Assembly: GCF_000940805.1 (NCBI RefSeq)
Contig: NZ_CP007142.1
Coordinates: 2,332,593-2,396,592 of the forward strand
DNA length: 64,000 nucleotides
Direction of reading: 5' to 3'
Origin: Gynuella sunshinyii YC6258
GTDB taxonomy: Bacteria > Pseudomonadota > Gammaproteobacteria > Pseudomonadales > Natronospirillaceae
Below the pieces are notes generated by a model, which was not told the DNA's origin, searched no databases, and was given only the letters and a program-made list of their open reading frames with translations. The position numbers and the translations under genes were made by a program. Below, piece by piece: positions 44,759 through 56,609 of the stretch (position 1 is the stretch's first letter; each line of letters starts with the position of its first letter).

Positions 44759-47235
44759 TACCCGTTTGTCTTCTTGCGTTTGCTGCGTGAACGCGTTTTG
44801 CCGAAATCTGCTTTAGGAGCATGTTTTGAGGCTTTTCCGCTTTTACTCTTACTTTTATGTTTAGAGGCCTTGGCAGCAGGTTTTTTCCCCGATTCTTTGC
44901 TTGTTTTGGTCGAAGATTTTCTGCTGGCAGCTGTTCTGCGGGCCGTTTTTATCTGATTTTCCAGTTCGAAGTCGATCTTACGTTCATCCAGGTTGACCCT
45001 GGCCACGCGGACACTGACCTTATCTCCAAGGCTGTATACTGTGCGTGTGCGTTCGCCGACAAGACGATGGCCGGCAGGGTCAAATACGTAATAGTCTGAG
45101 TTCAGTGAGGTTACATGGATCAACCCTTCGACGAAAATTTCATCCAGTTGCACAAACAACCCAAAGGTGACAACACTGGCAACTGTGCCGGTGAATACGT
45201 CACCAATGTGATCTTCAATGTATTCACATTTTAACCAGGCAATCACATCCCAGGTAGCCTCATCGGCACGCCGCTCGGTCATGGAACAATGTTCCCCAAA
45301 CATCAACATTTTTGCCAGGTCGTAGGGGTAACTGACTGCCGAATCGGCTTTGGGTGTATCTTTCACCCGTTTGACCAGGCTGGTTCGGCGACCGCTATGG
45401 ATCACGGAGTGAATCGCCCGGTGAACCAGCAGATCAGGATAGCGTCTAATGGGGCTGGTGAAGTGGGTGTATGCGTCATAACCGAGACCAAAATGACCTT
45501 CATTCTGAGGCTGGTAGACCGCCTGGCTGAGTGAGCGCAGCAACACTGTTTGAATCAGGTCAAAATCGTCCCTGTCTTTAATCTGCAGCAGTAGTTTTTG
45601 GTAATCGGCAGGAGAAGGTTTTAATCCACCTCCTATTTCCAGGCCCAATTCCGCGAGATAGGAGCGTAGATTTTCCAGTTTTTCAAAGCTGGGGCCGGCG
45701 TGGACGCGATACAGTGCCGGAATGTCCAGTGTATTTAGAAAATCCGCGGCACAGGTATTGGCAGCCAGCATGCACTCTTCAATCAGTTTATGGGCGTCAT
45801 TGCGCTCTACCGGCACAATGCGATCAATTTTCTGATTGTCGTTGAAGACGATTCGGGTCTCCTGGGTTTCAAAATCGATTGCGCCCCGTTTGTTTCTGAG
45901 TTTGCGTAACACCTTGTAGAGTTCATGTAGCGTCTCAAGGCTTGGCAGCACGTCAGAAAACTGCTGTCTTAGGGCATCTGCTTTCTCCAGATCCGGGTCC
46001 ATCAGCATGGCGGCCACCTGGTTATAAGTCAGGCGCGCGTGCGAATGTATCAGTGCTTCGTAAAACTTGTATTCTTTTAGGGCGCCACGTGGGCCAAATG
46101 TCATTTCGCAGCAAATGGCCAGACGATCCACATGTGGATTCAGCGAACACAGCCCGTTGGACAACACTTCCGGTAGCATGGGAACCACGCGCTCAGGAAA
46201 GTAAACCGAGGTTCCACGATTAAAGGCCTCCTGGTCTAAAGCCGAGTCGGGTTTAACATAATGGGACACATCTGCAATAGCGACAAACAGTTTCCAGTCG
46301 CCTTCACGGGTCCTGCGGGCATATACTGCATCATCAAAGTCGCGGGCATCTTCGCCGTCAATGGTGACCAACGGATATTTGCTCAAATCCACCCGACCCT
46401 GTTTGTCTTTGGATGACACGTCGCTTTTAAATAAGCGGGCCTGCTGTTCAACCTCTTCCGGCCAGTCGTGAGGAATGGCAAATGTCTGCAGAGCAATGTC
46501 TATTTCCATGCCGGGGTCCAGATGTTTGCCCATCACTTCCACGACCTTACCGATAGGCTGATGTCTGAATCGGGGTTGTTCAACAATTTCAATCAGGACA
46601 ATGTCACCATCGGTGGCACCGGCAGATGTTCCGGGTTTGATCAGAATGTCATGGTGAATTTTTCGATTTTCCGGACAACCGAAGCCAATTCCCGACTGTT
46701 CATGATATCGGCAGACAAGTTGATGGGTATTGCGCTCCAACACATCCACAATTTTGCCTTCCATACGACCCCGAAAGTCCCGCTCGGTTTCCCGGACCAG
46801 CACCACATCGCCATCAAATACACAGCTCATTTGATTGCTGTTCAAATAGATATCCTTGCGGCCATCTTCAGCAATCAGAAAGCCATAGCCGTCCTGGTGA
46901 CCTTGAACTCTGCCTTTAGCCAGGTTCATTTTGTCGATCAGACCAAAAGCGCCATTGCGAGAGCAGCGTATCTGCCCGTCCCGTACCATGGCAATCAGAC
47001 GACGGCGCAGAGCCTCAATCTGATTGTCGGTTGTCAGGTTGAGTGCCTGGCACAGTTCGGGATGAGAGGCAGGACCATTTCGTTCCTGCAGATGAGTCAG
47101 GATGAATTCCCTGCTGGGGATGGGGTCTGCGTAATTTTCTGCTTCGCGACGGGCGTGAGGGTCTTTAATGGCTGCGCGATTTTTTTTCTGGCGGCTGATA
47201 GTAGCTGTCCTTTTATATGAGTAATTTATTGGCAT
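44758..47235 (-). CDS. rnr: Ribonuclease R
   Basis: The 825-residue 3'-5' exoribonuclease degrades structured RNA. Order: N-terminal helix-turn-helix region (about 20-100), two cold-shock domains, the RNB catalytic domain with KYPLVTIDGEDARDFDDAVY (Asp cluster) and TSPIRRYPDLLVHRA, an S1 domain (VFTGTVASVVTFGLFVQL) and a lysine/serine-rich basic tail of about 50 residues. The ATG at 47235 is preferred; the open frame extends 63 bases further upstream but that part is not like the family. Confidence 0.95.
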   Translation of the reverse strand: MPINYSYKRTATISRQKKNRAAIKDPHARREAENYADPIPSREFILTHLQERNGPASHPELCQALNLTTDNQIEALRRRLIAMVRDGQIRCSRNGAFGLIDKMNLAKGRVQGHQDGYGFLIAEDGRKDIYLNSNQMSCVFDGDVVLVRETERDFRGRMEGKIVDVLERNTHQLVCRYHEQSGIGFGCPENRKIHHDILIKPGTSAGATDGDIVLIEIVEQPRFRHQPIGKVVEVMGKHLDPGMEIDIALQTFAIPHDWPEEVEQQARLFKSDVSSKDKQGRVDLSKYPLVTIDGEDARDFDDAVYARRTREGDWKLFVAIADVSHYVKPDSALDQEAFNRGTSVYFPERVVPMLPEVLSNGLCSLNPHVDRLAICCEMTFGPRGALKEYKFYEALIHSHARLTYNQVAAMLMDPDLEKADALRQQFSDVLPSLETLHELYKVLRKLRNKRGAIDFETQETRIVFNDNQKIDRIVPVERNDAHKLIEECMLAANTCAADFLNTLDIPALYRVHAGPSFEKLENLRSYLAELGLEIGGGLKPSPADYQKLLLQIKDRDDFDLIQTVLLRSLSQAVYQPQNEGHFGLGYDAYTHFTSPIRRYPDLLVHRAIHSVIHSGRRTSLVKRVKDTPKADSAVSYPYDLAKMLMFGEHCSMTERRADEATWDVIAWLKCEYIEDHIGDVFTGTVASVVTFGLFVQLDEIFVEGLIHVTSLNSDYYVFDPAGHRLVGERTRTVYSLGDKVSVRVARVNLDERKIDFELENQIKTARRTAASRKSSTKTSKESGKKPAAKASKHKSKSKSGKASKHAPKADFGKTRSRSKRKKTNG

Positions 47236-47372
47236 GGTAGCTAAAAGGTGGTTGAGATAGAAGAGAATACTGGCTGGACCTGATAAACACAGCTCCATTT
47301 GTCATCCTGTTCAGGGCTGTTGGAAAACTGGTTTCTTTCGATTTTAGGGGAACGTCACACTAACAAGGGGAG

Positions 47373-47395
47373 GCGGCTCTTTGTTGAAGAGCCGC
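47373..47395 (-). terminator. Probable purA terminator hairpin
   Basis: GCGGCTCTT (47373-47381) pairs with AAGAGCCGC (47387-47395), a perfect 9-bp stem just past the purA stop. The leftward flank is CTCCCCTTGTT, so the U-tract is poor. Confidence 0.5.
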
Positions 47396-47403
47396 TGTTG
47401 GGA

Positions 47404-48750
<1,347 letters not shown>

Positions 48751-49926
48751 TTAAATGTTGGTTACTGCCCATGTGTTCTTCGCAAAGCTGAGCTTTTGGC
48801 TGCAGCCAGTGGTTTCCGGTGTGTCATCTGCAGTCAATGCCTGAACTACTTTATGGCCTGACTGCCGCAATTCCCTGATTCGTTTTTTTAACTCGGGGTC
48901 AGGGTCCGCCGGGGCAAAAATGCATCCCTCGGATGATACTGCTGGTGCAATTTTGACCAGTGTCTTTAAATCAGCGCTGAATCCGGTTGCAGGTCTGGCT
49001 CGTCCGAAAACCTGGCCAGTGTTGTCGTAGCGTCCACCTTTGGCGATAGGTTGTGCCAATCCATCTACAAAAACAGAAAAGATTAATCCCGTGTGGTAGT
49101 TGTAATCGCGGAGTTCGGCCAGATCAAAATGCAGATTCACAAGAGGGAATTCCTGTTGAATTTCCTGGGCCAGAATTTGAAGAGGTTTTATGTATTTTTC
49201 GATACTGGGACTGACGCCGTTTAGTGCGGTGATCGCTGTATCGAGTACGGACTCGTCACCGGACAATCCGGATAGTGTTCTGATGTGTTCGAGCAGAGGG
49301 TATTTGTCCATGTGCTGAGCCAGAAATGTATCAAGTTCAGGCAATGAACGCTGGCGCAGTATTTTATAGAGCTCGGCTTCAGTTTCATGATCCAGGCCGA
49401 TATCGTTGACGACAGTGCGATAAATGGCAACATGGCCCAGATCAAGAGTTACGTTACTGATGCCGATATTTTTCAACGCGGTCAGCATCAGGCAGACAAT
49501 TTCTATATCTGAGCAGATATCCATAACCCCATATAACTCCGCTCCAATCTGAATAGGGCTGCGGCTGGCCTGTAAATGCGCGGGGCGGGTGTGCAGCAAT
49601 GGGCTGGAGTAGCAGTAACGAGCCGGGCCGCTGGTCTGGATGGAGTGAGCATCCATTCGCGCAACCTGCTGAGAACGATCTGCTGACAGTCCCATCATTC
49701 TGCCTGTCATCTGATCAGTCAGTTTAAACGTCAGTAAATCGAGGTCATGGCCGATGCCGGTCAGAAGGGATTCGAGGTATTCTGCTTGGGGAGGGATTAC
49801 CAGTCGGTAGCCCCAGAGCGCGAATTGGTCGAGAATATTTCGTCTTAAATGTTCGATCTGATTGGCCTCAGGTGGAAGTATTTCTTCAATTCCATCCGGG
49901 AGGATCCAGCGATCAATCTTACTCAT
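48751..49926 (-). CDS. hisZ: ATP phosphoribosyltransferase regulatory subunit HisZ
   Basis: The 391-residue protein is a HisRS-like paralogue lacking synthetase activity that activates short-form HisG. The LPDGIEEILPPEANQIEHLRR start and KGGRYDNTGQVFG are family marks. hisZ next to purA in the hfl region is the usual gammaproteobacterial place. Its presence implies a short HisG elsewhere in the genome. Confidence 0.93.
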   Translation of the reverse strand: MSKIDRWILPDGIEEILPPEANQIEHLRRNILDQFALWGYRLVIPPQAEYLESLLTGIGHDLDLLTFKLTDQMTGRMMGLSADRSQQVARMDAHSIQTSGPARYCYSSPLLHTRPAHLQASRSPIQIGAELYGVMDICSDIEIVCLMLTALKNIGISNVTLDLGHVAIYRTVVNDIGLDHETEAELYKILRQRSLPELDTFLAQHMDKYPLLEHIRTLSGLSGDESVLDTAITALNGVSPSIEKYIKPLQILAQEIQQEFPLVNLHFDLAELRDYNYHTGLIFSVFVDGLAQPIAKGGRYDNTGQVFGRARPATGFSADLKTLVKIAPAVSSEGCIFAPADPDPELKKRIRELRQSGHKVVQALTADDTPETTGCSQKLSFAKNTWAVTNI

Positions 49927-49943
49927 TATTCATTTCCATCAGG

Positions 49944-49980
49944 CATAAAAAAACCGGGCGGTTTTGCAACAGGCCCGGTT
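49944..49980 (-). terminator. Intrinsic terminator between hflC and hisZ
   Basis: AACCGGGC (49952-49959) pairs with GCCCGGTT (49973-49980) around a 13-base loop, followed leftward by a run of seven T. It separates the hfq-hfl transcript from hisZ-purA. Confidence 0.8.
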
Positions 49981-50043
49981 AACCAATTCTACTCGCTTTG
50001 TCGGTCCGAGTACCAGACTAAATTAACGATAAAGCGATAAAAC

Positions 50044-50925
50044 TTATTTGGCAGCACCTTTCAGATTGTTCAAATATCTAAAGAAGTCACTGTCAGGCTC
50101 AAGCAGCATGAGGTCTCCACCATTAGTGAAGGTATCTTCATAGGCCTTCAGGCTCCTGGTAAATGCATAGAACTCAGGATCTTTGGAATAAGCGTTAGCA
50201 TAAATCTTAGCTGCCTCTGCATCACCTTCACCGCGGATTTCCTCGGCTTCTTTATAAGCATTTGCCTGAAGAACAATTTTTTGACGATCAGCGTCTGCTT
50301 TGATGATTTCGGCCTGCTCTTTACCGCGAGCACGTTTTTCCTGCGCTTCTTTTTCCCTCGCGGTACGAATCTGTCTGAAGACGTTCTCGGACACATCCTG
50401 CGGTAGATCTATACCTTTGACCCGAACATCAAGGACTTCAATACCCAGCTGTTCCTTGGCAACGGTATCAACACGTTCTTTGATTATGGCTGTCAATTGG
50501 TCACGTTCACCGGAAACCACTTCGTTCTGCGTCCGTTTACCGAATTCTGAGCGCAACCCGTCATTGACACGATTGGCAAGAACATTCATGGCAACTTCTT
50601 TCTGGCCGCCGGAAGTGGCCTGATAGTATTTGCGGGTATTATCAATACGCCACTGCACATAGCTGTCTACTTCCAGGAACTGATCCTCGGCAGTAATAAA
50701 CCGCTCTTTGCGAGTATCCAGGTTCATGACCCGACCTTCAAATTTGGTGACAGTGTTCATGATTGGTACTTTGAAATGTATGCCAGGGGGAATATCGGCT
50801 TTGGCGATTTCTCCGAATCTGAGCATAACTGCTTTTTCTTTTTCACTGACAATGAATACGCTGTTGAACAATACCAGCCCCGCAATCAGGACGATCAGTA
50901 CAGCAAAAAAACTCTTATTACCCAT
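50044..50925 (-). CDS. hflC: HflC, FtsH-modulating SPFH protein
   Basis: The 293-residue protein has one N-terminal membrane anchor (about 5-25) and an SPFH/band-7 domain (FIVSEKEKAVMLRFGEI; VDSYVQWRIDN; GIEVLDVRVKGIDLP) and a coiled coil rich in Ala, Glu and Lys. HflK and HflC form a large cage around the FtsH protease. The start at 50925 follows AAGGAG by 6 bases. Confidence 0.95.
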   Translation of the reverse strand: MGNKSFFAVLIVLIAGLVLFNSVFIVSEKEKAVMLRFGEIAKADIPPGIHFKVPIMNTVTKFEGRVMNLDTRKERFITAEDQFLEVDSYVQWRIDNTRKYYQATSGGQKEVAMNVLANRVNDGLRSEFGKRTQNEVVSGERDQLTAIIKERVDTVAKEQLGIEVLDVRVKGIDLPQDVSENVFRQIRTAREKEAQEKRARGKEQAEIIKADADRQKIVLQANAYKEAEEIRGEGDAEAAKIYANAYSKDPEFYAFTRSLKAYEDTFTNGGDLMLLEPDSDFFRYLNNLKGAAK

Positions 50926-50935
50926 GCTGGTCTCC

Positions 50936-52072
50936 TTAGTTGCCACTGGTTGAACGAATGATGCCGCGACGCTTGAATTCGTCAATAATGTCGTCGATAT
51001 CTTTCTGCGAGATTGATGAATCCGAAATGCTGCCGCCCTGCTGCTTAAGCTGATCAAGCGGCAGATACATCAGGTTGTTGCCATTTTTTACATCAATCAG
51101 CACTTTGTTGGATTTGGCATATATTTCAGAAATAGTTTCCAGATATAGACGCTGACGAGTGACTTCTGGTGCTTTTCTGTATTCTGCGTACAGGCGGTTG
51201 AATCGCTCAGCGTCACCCTGAGCCTTGGCAATCAGCTCTGCTTTATAGGCATTGGCTTCTTCGATTTGGCGCTGGGCCAGACCACGGGCTTCCGGAATGA
51301 TCTGGTTGCGATACGATTCTGCTTCGTTCTGGAAGCGCTGCTCATCGGCTTCTGCCTTAATGACATCATCATATGCGGCCTGAACTGCCTGAGGTGGCCG
51401 GGCATCGGCAAAGTTGATCTGGGAGACCAGAACACCTGTGCCATAGTCATCCATCAGCGACTGCAGGCGGTCTTTCATTTCTACTGCCAGCTGGGCACGG
51501 TTTGATGTTGTGACCTGACGCATTAGCGAGCTTCCGACCACATGACGTAATGCAGATTCGGAAGCATGTTCCAGTACCCGCGATGGATTTTCGACGTTAA
51601 GAGCGTAGGCTCGTGCGTCTGCTGCCTGCCATTGTACGTTAAAGCTGACTTCAACAATGTTCTGATCTTTGGTGAGCATCGTGGACTTATCACTGAACTC
51701 GCGAATCGTCGTCACCTCAACTTTTTCCACGCTGTCGAGCAATGGTATTTTGAAGCGCAGGCCTGGATCAGCAATGGAGCTGAATTTGCCCATTCTTAGT
51801 ACGACGCCACGTTCTTTCTCATCGACCGTGTAAAAAGAATTGAAACCCAGGTATGCCACTATGACGAGCAGAATCAGTGCAGTAATAACTCCACCTGAAG
51901 ATCCGGAGTTACCGGAGTTTCCTCCTTTGCCTCCACCAAATAATCCACCTAGCAGATTGTTGAGTTTCTTAAACACTTCATCCAGGTCTGGTGGGCCATC
52001 ATTATTGCCTCGTTTTGGGTTGCCCCAGGGGTCTTTGTCGTTATTGCCACTTGGTGGCTCGTTCCAGGCCAT
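50936..52072 (-). CDS. hflK: HflK, FtsH-modulating SPFH protein
   Basis: The 378-residue protein starts with a Gly/Asn/Pro-rich cytoplasmic part (MAWNEPPSGNNDKDPWG), then a membrane helix (about 65-85), an SPFH domain (TVDEKERGVVLRMGKF) and a coiled coil (QIEEANAYKAELIAKAQG). The start at 52072 follows GGAGA. Partner of HflC, 10 bases upstream of it. Confidence 0.95.
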   Translation of the reverse strand: MAWNEPPSGNNDKDPWGNPKRGNNDGPPDLDEVFKKLNNLLGGLFGGGKGGNSGNSGSSGGVITALILLVIVAYLGFNSFYTVDEKERGVVLRMGKFSSIADPGLRFKIPLLDSVEKVEVTTIREFSDKSTMLTKDQNIVEVSFNVQWQAADARAYALNVENPSRVLEHASESALRHVVGSSLMRQVTTSNRAQLAVEMKDRLQSLMDDYGTGVLVSQINFADARPPQAVQAAYDDVIKAEADEQRFQNEAESYRNQIIPEARGLAQRQIEEANAYKAELIAKAQGDAERFNRLYAEYRKAPEVTRQRLYLETISEIYAKSNKVLIDVKNGNNLMYLPLDQLKQQGGSISDSSISQKDIDDIIDEFKRRGIIRSTSGN

Positions 52073-52097
52073 TGGTTGTCTCCGTTGGTCTATATGA

Positions 52098-53411
52098 TTA
52101 GTGTTCATAAAATTCTTTTTCCGGTGCCGGGACAAAACGAGAGGTCTCAACACCAGCTTGTGTCAGAACCTGCAGCATGTCTTTCTGTTGTAATCTTACA
52201 TGCAGCAGTATGTCGCCATTATCGGCATAACTTTCGTTTAATACGGCCTTTTTAGCAAAAAACAACGCGCGTAATTGTCCTTCACCAGGAGAGATTCTGA
52301 TTTGTTGATCGAATATTTCCTCTCCCAGAATCTCGGCGATGGCGCGGCCGATCAGTTCAGTGCCCTGGCCGGTCTTAGCAGAAACCCACACCCGTTTTGG
52401 CGTGCCGTCATCGTTGCGCTCTATGCCCGGTGCTGCATGTTCCATAAGGTCTATTTTGTTATAAACCTCCAGAATCGGAACCTGTTCTGCGCCGATTTCA
52501 CTGAGTACTGTTTCGACTTGTTCGATATTGTGGTCGCGCTCATCACTTGCGGCGTCAATAACATGTAGCAGCAGATCTGCTTCAACGGTTTCCTGCAGTG
52601 TCGCTTTAAATGCATCAACCAGACGATGAGGCAGGTGGCGGATAAAGCCGACAGTATCCGCCAGGATAACCGGACCCAGATCGCTGACGTGGAGTTTTCT
52701 AAGAGTAGGATCCAATGTTGCAAACATCTGATCCGCAGCATACACCTCTGCTTCGGTTAGATAATTGAACAGGGTGGATTTACCTGCGTTGGTATATCCA
52801 ACCAGGGAGACTGTAGGAGTGTCCGAACGGGTACGTGAGCGACGGCTTTGATCCCGTTGTTTTTCAACCTTCTTAAGGCGGTTCTGAATCGAATTGATAC
52901 GCGCTTGCAATAGCCGTCGGTCAGATTCGAGCTGAGTTTCCCCTGGACCTCTAAGGCCAATCCCGCCTTTTTGTCGTTCCAGGTGGGTCCAGCCTCGTAT
53001 CAGTCGAGTGGACTGGTAATTCAGTTGCGCCAGTTCGACCTGCAGTTTGCCTTCGTGAGTTCTGGCCCGTTGTGCAAAGATATCCAGAATCAGACCTGTT
53101 CGGTCTAATACTCGACATTCCAGTTCCCTCTCCAGATTACGTTCCTGGCTGGGCCTTAGAGCATGATTGAATAAAACAACATCTGCCTGGGTATCAATAA
53201 CTGCCTGTTTGATCTCGGCAACTTTGCCTGAACCAACGAACAGTTTGGGGTCCGGCACCGAACGCACTCCTGTAATCAGAGCAAGAGGGTTGGCACCGGC
53301 AGAAATAACAAGTTCTTCAAATTCGCGGGGATCTTCTCTGTCATCGCCTTCAGGAAAGTCGATATGAACAAGTACTGCCAGATCCCCTGCCTGGGCTCGA
53401 TCGAATAGCAA
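52098..53411 (-). CDS. hflX: HflX, ribosome-associated GTPase
   Basis: The 437-residue GTPase splits stalled or stress-damaged ribosomes. N-terminal HflX domain, glycine-rich linker GGIGLRGPGETQLE, then the G domain with GYTNAGKSTLF (G1), DTVGFIRHLPH (G3) and NKID (G4). The start is a TTG (LLFDRAQAGDLAVL); no ATG lies close by and the usual family N-terminus begins here. Follows hfq by 18 bases. Confidence 0.93.
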   Translation of the reverse strand: MLFDRAQAGDLAVLVHIDFPEGDDREDPREFEELVISAGANPLALITGVRSVPDPKLFVGSGKVAEIKQAVIDTQADVVLFNHALRPSQERNLERELECRVLDRTGLILDIFAQRARTHEGKLQVELAQLNYQSTRLIRGWTHLERQKGGIGLRGPGETQLESDRRLLQARINSIQNRLKKVEKQRDQSRRSRTRSDTPTVSLVGYTNAGKSTLFNYLTEAEVYAADQMFATLDPTLRKLHVSDLGPVILADTVGFIRHLPHRLVDAFKATLQETVEADLLLHVIDAASDERDHNIEQVETVLSEIGAEQVPILEVYNKIDLMEHAAPGIERNDDGTPKRVWVSAKTGQGTELIGRAIAEILGEEIFDQQIRISPGEGQLRALFFAKKAVLNESYADNGDILLHVRLQQKDMLQVLTQAGVETSRFVPAPEKEFYEH

Positions 53412-53429
53412 GTTTCTTCAATCTCCGCC

Positions 53430-53672
53430 TTATTCTTCGCCATCTTCGGTGTCGTCTACCGCTATTTTCACATTACGGCTCGGTACTACAGTGGAAATAG
53501 CATGCTTATACACCATTTGACTGACTGTATTTTTCAGCAAAATCACAAATTGATCGAAAGACTCGATCTGGCCTTGCAATTTGATTCCATTCACCAGGAA
53601 TATGGAGACCGGTATCCTTTCCTTACGCAGGGCGTTTAGGTAAGGGTCTTGTAACGAGTGCCCTTTTGACAT
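53430..53672 (-). CDS. hfq: RNA chaperone Hfq
   Basis: The 80-residue Sm-like protein carries the N-terminal [18 protein letters not shown], the Sm1 stretch [21 protein letters not shown] and the Sm2 motif YKHAIST. Its short C-terminus (about ten acidic residues) resembles pseudomonads, unlike the long tail of E. coli. It mediates sRNA-mRNA pairing. Confidence 0.97.
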   Translation of the reverse strand: MSKGHSLQDPYLNALRKERIPVSIFLVNGIKLQGQIESFDQFVILLKNTVSQMVYKHAISTVVPSRNVKIAVDDTEDGEE

Positions 53673-53798
53673 TGTATGCTCCTTAAATAGGTATCTTTAT
53701 AAGTATCGTTATCGGTTGGCAGTCGGCATAAACGCCAGCGAGCCATAATTTTGGGTCTTTATACAGTTAAGACTAATTTCTCAACAGCGTCATTCACT

Positions 53799-54740
53799 TC
53801 AACAGAAAAAGGCTTTATTGAGCAAAAAATCCTTCACCTGTGCTGGCAATGCTGTATGGTCTGAATCGAACCATTCAAGCCCTTGCCACCCCCTTAACCA
53901 GGTAAGCTGCCTTTTCGCGAGCTGTCTGGTCGCGATGATACCTTTTTCTATCATCACTTCATAGCTAAGGGTGCCGTCCAGATATTGCCACATTTGTCGG
54001 TAGCCAACACAGCGCATAGAAGGTAAATCCAAGTTTAAATTATTGCGCTGGCGTAGTTTTACAACTTCTTGTTCAAATCCGTTTTTGAGCATTTTACTAA
54101 ACCTTTGCTCGATCCTGGAATGCAGCGCTTTGCGTTCCTGCGGTGCTACGGCTAGTTGAATGGTTGGGTAAGGAAACGGCTCAGGTTGATGTTTTTGTTG
54201 CTCCCAGAACCAGGTAATCGATTTTCCGGTGCTGAGGATAACTTCAAGTGCTCTGATAACCCGTTGAGGGTTGTCGAGGTGGATTTGTCTGGCTGCCTCG
54301 TTATCGAGTGCTTTCAGTTTCTGTACCAGTGCAGGCAACCCTTCCTTCTGTAATTGCTGTTCAAGTTCTTTCCGTAAATCAGGAGAAGCTTCAGGTAAAT
54401 TGTCTGCCAGACCTTCCAGTAGCGCTTTGAAATATAGCATGGTACCGCCTACGAGCAGAGGGACTTTGCCACGAAACTGAATATCGTCAATGATTGACAA
54501 AGCGTCCTGGCGAAAGTTAGCGACAGAATAACTTTCGTGGGGTTCTATAATGTCGATCAGATGATGCGGGGCCAGTTCAAGTTCTTGGGCGGTAGGTTTG
54601 GCGGTCCCGATGTTCATATCGCGATAGATTAAGGCTGAATCGACGCTGATGATTTCGCAGTTGAACTGTTGTACCAATTCAATGGCGAGATCTGTTTTAC
54701 CACTTGCGGTTGGCCCCATTAAAAAAATAACCGGCAGCAC
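53799..54740 (-). CDS. miaA: tRNA dimethylallyltransferase MiaA
   Basis: The 313-residue enzyme isopentenylates A37 of UNN-reading tRNAs. P-loop [14 protein letters not shown] at the start, [19 protein letters not shown], and [13 protein letters not shown]. Note [10 protein letters not shown] where many homologues have SVDSMQVYR or VDSALVYR. It overlaps the end of mutL by one base. Confidence 0.95.
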   Translation of the reverse strand: MLPVIFLMGPTASGKTDLAIELVQQFNCEIISVDSALIYRDMNIGTAKPTAQELELAPHHLIDIIEPHESYSVANFRQDALSIIDDIQFRGKVPLLVGGTMLYFKALLEGLADNLPEASPDLRKELEQQLQKEGLPALVQKLKALDNEAARQIHLDNPQRVIRALEVILSTGKSITWFWEQQKHQPEPFPYPTIQLAVAPQERKALHSRIEQRFSKMLKNGFEQEVVKLRQRNNLNLDLPSMRCVGYRQMWQYLDGTLSYEVMIEKGIIATRQLAKRQLTWLRGWQGLEWFDSDHTALPAQVKDFLLNKAFFC

Positions 54741-56584
54741 TATTGTCCCCTTAGAAACAGTTTATCGAGTTCATTCATGGAGAGTTGTACCCATGTGGGC
54801 CGGCCGTGATTACATTGTCCACTGCGTTCCGTAATTTCCATATCTCTGAGCAAAGCATTCATTTCCGCAATTGTCAGTTGCCGGTTGGCGCGTACTGATC
54901 CATGACAGGCCATTGTCGCCAGAATCTCGTTGCGTGCGGCAATAATAGCGTCACTGTTGCCATGGTCTGCCAATTCGCTGAGAAAGTCTCTGATCAGAGC
55001 TTCAGGATCGGCGTTTTGCAGGACAACGGGTATTTGTCTGACGGCAATTGTTTCTTCGCCGGTACGGCTGACTTCAAAACCGAAATCACTGAGCAGGTCA
55101 GAAAATTCTTCGGCGGCGGTGGCCTCCTTCTGGCTGATATGCAACTGAATCGGAACCAGCACTGGTTGTGCCGTCAGTCTGTTATTGTCGAAGGCTTGTT
55201 TCATTCTTTCATAAGTAATGCGCTCATGAGCTGCATGCATATCCACCAGGATCAGTCCGTGAGTGTTTTGTGCCAGTATATAAATGCCATGCAACTGGGC
55301 GATGGCAAAGCCCATGGGGGGGATTTCTTCGGTTTTGACTTCATCTGTCTGGGTAGTACCCGGGTGTAGCGCTTTATACGCGGCTATCTGGTCATTAACC
55401 CGATTGCCTTGCAGTGGCTGAGAATATTGTTTCTGTGTCATCCGCTCAGGGTGACCCGCGTTGATGACCGGTGCGCTGAATTCGCGAGTCGCCGGAGCTA
55501 GACTCATAGGTTGCTGTTCGGTAATGGCACCAGTTTCCAAGTCTACTTTAATCGGGTTTTTGGTGGTGTTAATGGTTTCCGGGCTGACATCTGCAAGGGC
55601 CCGGTGCAGGCGACTGAACAGAAAGTCGTGGACCAGGCGACTTTCCCGGAACCTTACTTCATGTTTGGTTGGGTGAACATTTACGTCGACATTTTCGGGT
55701 GCCAGTTCCAGGTAAAGTGCATAAGCCGGATGACGGCCGTGAAACAGCACATCGCGATACGCCTGCTTGACAGCATGAGCGACGACCCGATCCCGCACTG
55801 ATCGACCATTAACGAAGAAGTATTGTAAGTCAGCCTGGCTGCGATTGAATGTTGGTAGGCCAACCCAGCCCCATAACCGTAGTCCGGATGCTTCTGCTTC
55901 GATCGTTATGGACTGGTCGACAAATTCAGGAGTACACAGCATCGCCATGCGCCGTTCCTGTTCAACTGCGTTGGAACACGCTTTCAACGCATAAATCTGG
56001 CGGCCGTTGTGACGTAGGTTAATAGTGACGTCATAGCGAGACAGAGCAATGCGTTTGATGATTTCCTGTATATGTGTAAATTCAGTTTTTTCGGTTTTCA
56101 GAAACTTTCTTCGTGCCGGTGTGTTAAAGAAAAGATCCCGGACTTCCACAGTGGTGCCAGTTGGATGTGAGCATGGACTTACTTCGGTTTCCATGTCACG
56201 ACCAAATGTGGTGACCTGCCAGGCATGCTCCTGAGCTTCAGTCTGGCTACTGAGTGTCAGCCTGGAAACGGAGGCAATGGAGGCGAGTGCCTCGCCTCTG
56301 AAACCTAAAGTGGCGACTGCCTCCAGGTCATCTAAAACCAGAATTTTGCTGGTGGCATGACGGGAAAGGGCGAGGGTAAGGTCCTCTTGATCGATACCAT
56401 GGCCGTTGTCTCTGACTCGAATCAGTTTGATACCGCCTTCCTCGATATCGATGTCAAGCCGGCGGGCATCGGCGTCAAGACTGTTTTCGAGTATTTCTTT
56501 AACTACAGAGGCTGGTCGTTCAACCACTTCCCCAGCAGCAATCTGGTTGGCCAGCCGAGGGCTGAGCTGATGAATCTTGGACAT
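54740..56584 (-). CDS. mutL: DNA mismatch repair protein MutL
   Basis: The 614-residue protein has the GHKL ATPase start ([42 protein letters not shown]) and a C-terminal dimerisation domain. The C-terminal part keeps the metal site DxHA-x2-E-x4-E from Asp448 ([12 protein letters not shown]) together with ACHGSVRA and CNHGRP, the marks of MutL with latent nicking endonuclease, unlike E. coli MutL. The start at 56584 begins the conserved SKIHQLSP; the ribosome site is weak. Confidence 0.95.
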   Translation of the reverse strand: MSKIHQLSPRLANQIAAGEVVERPASVVKEILENSLDADARRLDIDIEEGGIKLIRVRDNGHGIDQEDLTLALSRHATSKILVLDDLEAVATLGFRGEALASIASVSRLTLSSQTEAQEHAWQVTTFGRDMETEVSPCSHPTGTTVEVRDLFFNTPARRKFLKTEKTEFTHIQEIIKRIALSRYDVTINLRHNGRQIYALKACSNAVEQERRMAMLCTPEFVDQSITIEAEASGLRLWGWVGLPTFNRSQADLQYFFVNGRSVRDRVVAHAVKQAYRDVLFHGRHPAYALYLELAPENVDVNVHPTKHEVRFRESRLVHDFLFSRLHRALADVSPETINTTKNPIKVDLETGAITEQQPMSLAPATREFSAPVINAGHPERMTQKQYSQPLQGNRVNDQIAAYKALHPGTTQTDEVKTEEIPPMGFAIAQLHGIYILAQNTHGLILVDMHAAHERITYERMKQAFDNNRLTAQPVLVPIQLHISQKEATAAEEFSDLLSDFGFEVSRTGEETIAVRQIPVVLQNADPEALIRDFLSELADHGNSDAIIAARNEILATMACHGSVRANRQLTIAEMNALLRDMEITERSGQCNHGRPTWVQLSMNELDKLFLRGQ

Positions 56585-56609
56585 AATTCTTTGTTCGGAC
56601 AAGTGAGTG

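Noticed and set aside
47236-47403. Searched for a tRNA between rnr and purA
   Set aside because: No cloverleaf arms or T-loop consensus found; only the purA hairpin is present.
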